Below the pieces are notes generated by a model. The model was not told the origin of the DNA and made no database searches. It saw only the letters and a program-made list of their open reading frames with translations. Made by a program: the position numbers and the translations under genes. This document shows positions 63,188 to 64,000 of a DNA stretch of 64,000 nt, in pieces. The stretch is from Paenibacillus algicola (lineage in GTDB: Bacteria > Bacillota > Bacilli > Paenibacillales > Paenibacillaceae), in contig NZ_CP040396.1 in assembly GCF_005577435.1 (NCBI RefSeq), positions 1,794,501 to 1,858,500 on the forward strand. Direction: 5' to 3'. The stretch's first letter is position 1. Each line of letters opens with the position of its first letter.

Positions 63188-64000
63188 ATGAGAATTACAG
63201 ATTTGATGATCAAGGAAACGATGATCATGGATTTGCAGGCCGTGACCAAGGACGCTGCTATAGATGAAATGATTAATAGTCTTGCCGCTAGCGGCCGGAT
63301 CCATGATCCCGTGCTGTTTAAGGAAATGATCTGGAAGCGTGAGGGTGAATCCAGCACGGGCATTGGCGGAGGTATCGGGATGCCGCACGCCAAAACCTCG
63401 GCCGTCAAGGAGCCGACCGTCGTGTTTGCCAAGAGCCGCAAGGGTGTGGATTTTGAATCGCTGGATGGCGAGCCGGCGTATCTGTTCTTTATGATCGCGG
63501 CACCTGAAGGCGCTGGCAGCATGCATATGAAGACGCTTGCGGCGCTGTCCCGTCTGCTGATTGATGCCGATTTCATCCAGAAGCTGATGGATACGGAAAC
63601 CCCGGAGAAGGTCACCGCCTTGTTTGATGTGAGACAAGACGAGGAAGAAGAGCAGAAGCGCAGAAAAGAAGCTGCCAAGCCGGTGAAGGCGGCGCAGCAG
63701 CATGACCCTTCACCGGCTGCAGCGTCCAGCAGTGGGGAGAAGCCGTTCGTTGTAGCGGTTACCGCCTGTCCGACCGGCATAGCTCATACCTTTATGGCAG
63801 AGGATGCACTGAAGAAGACCGCTCAAAGAATGGGCGTTGACATTCGGGTAGAAACGAACGGCTCGGAAGGGGCCAATCAGGTTCTGACGGAGGAGGAAAT
63901 CCACCGGGCGGCCGGGGTTATTGTCGCTGCTGACAAGAATGTAGATATGGCCCGCTTCAATGGCAAGCCTGTGCTTCAGCGACCTGTCAGTGACGGCATC
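63188..64000 (+). CDS. fruA: Fructose-specific PTS enzyme II, N-terminal part
   Basis: The first 271 codons are in the window and no stop is reached. Residues 1-150 are an EIIA-Fru domain with the phosphorylated His67 (GIGMPHAKT). A charged, Ala-rich linker (about 150-185) leads to an EIIB-Fru domain with Cys194 (TACPTGIAHT). The EIIC membrane domain is expected after the window end. The protein imports fructose and makes fructose-1-phosphate for FruK. ATG 63188 follows AAGGAGTGACGACA. Confidence 0.95.
   Translation, partial: MRITDLMIKETMIMDLQAVTKDAAIDEMINSLAASGRIHDPVLFKEMIWKREGESSTGIGGGIGMPHAKTSAVKEPTVVFAKSRKGVDFESLDGEPAYLFFMIAAPEGAGSMHMKTLAALSRLLIDADFIQKLMDTETPEKVTALFDVRQDEEEEQKRRKEAAKPVKAAQQHDPSPAAASSSGEKPFVVAVTACPTGIAHTFMAEDALKKTAQRMGVDIRVETNGSEGANQVLTEEEIHRAAGVIVAADKNVDMARFNGKPVLQRPVSDGI

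Noticed and set aside
1..64000. CRISPR array, tRNA or rRNA genes, prophage
   Set aside because: No regular spaced repeats, tRNA cloverleaf-like sequences, rRNA segments or phage structural genes were noticed on reading the window.

Overview
The window reads as a chromosome segment of an endospore-forming Firmicute, most likely Paenibacillus or a close relative. The reasons are GC-rich Firmicute-type codon use, strong AGGAGG-type ribosome binding sites, a tyrosyl T-box, the sporulation genes spoVM and spoVIF-like, Rqc2/RqcH, RemA, the PrkC/PrpC pair, and a gene order that follows the Bacillus subtilis yloA-to-recG block. The species is not determinable from the sequence alone.

Layout. 1-2780: start of a divergent membrane protein (probably PBP1A), T-box-controlled tyrS, then rpsD with its own promoter and leader. 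3073-11909: a GAF-GGDEF diguanylate cyclase, a lipoprotein, an M29 aminopeptidase behind a palindromic operator-like site, a shortened HPr-like protein, ylaN, an Asp23-family gene, yugN-ftsW on the minus strand, and an M20 amidohydrolase. 12015-18028: an XPB-type helicase overlapping its probable partner gene, ylbF, ylbG, an unknown gene, and a PHP phosphoesterase. 18114-46305: the conserved housekeeping block rqcH / Ca-ATPase-dapF-metH/metF fusion-yloC-remA-gmk-rpoZ-coaBC-priA-def-fmt-rsmB-rlmN-prpC-prkC-rsgA-rpe-spoVM / rpmB / fakA-degV-recG. It combines nucleotide, CoA, translation-maturation, ribosome-assembly and Ser/Thr-signalling functions, many in overlapping genes. yloC carries an in-frame amber codon.

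46377-50717: spoVIF-like gene, SRAP protein, purine permease, and an SOS-type yolD-uvrX operon with a LexA box. 50720-57430 is an accessory island: a methyltransferase, an AT-rich ABC-2 exporter pair, two transposase remnants joined at their truncated 5' ends, a secreted protein gene cut by one of them, a small lipoprotein, a cluster of palindromes, and an AraC fragment fused to 47 bp copied from the ABC ATPase gene. 57432-61293: a small membrane-anchored protein, a Gfo/Idh oxidoreductase, a second LexA-box gene of unknown function, and a YtkA-like/PepSY membrane pair. 61499-64000: the fructose operon fruR-fruK-fruA, with fruA running off the window end.

No tRNA, rRNA or CRISPR array was seen. 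The least explained items are the second SOS gene, the XPB partner, the HPr-like protein without its active-site loop, the broken yloC, and the mosaic junction at 57042-57088.
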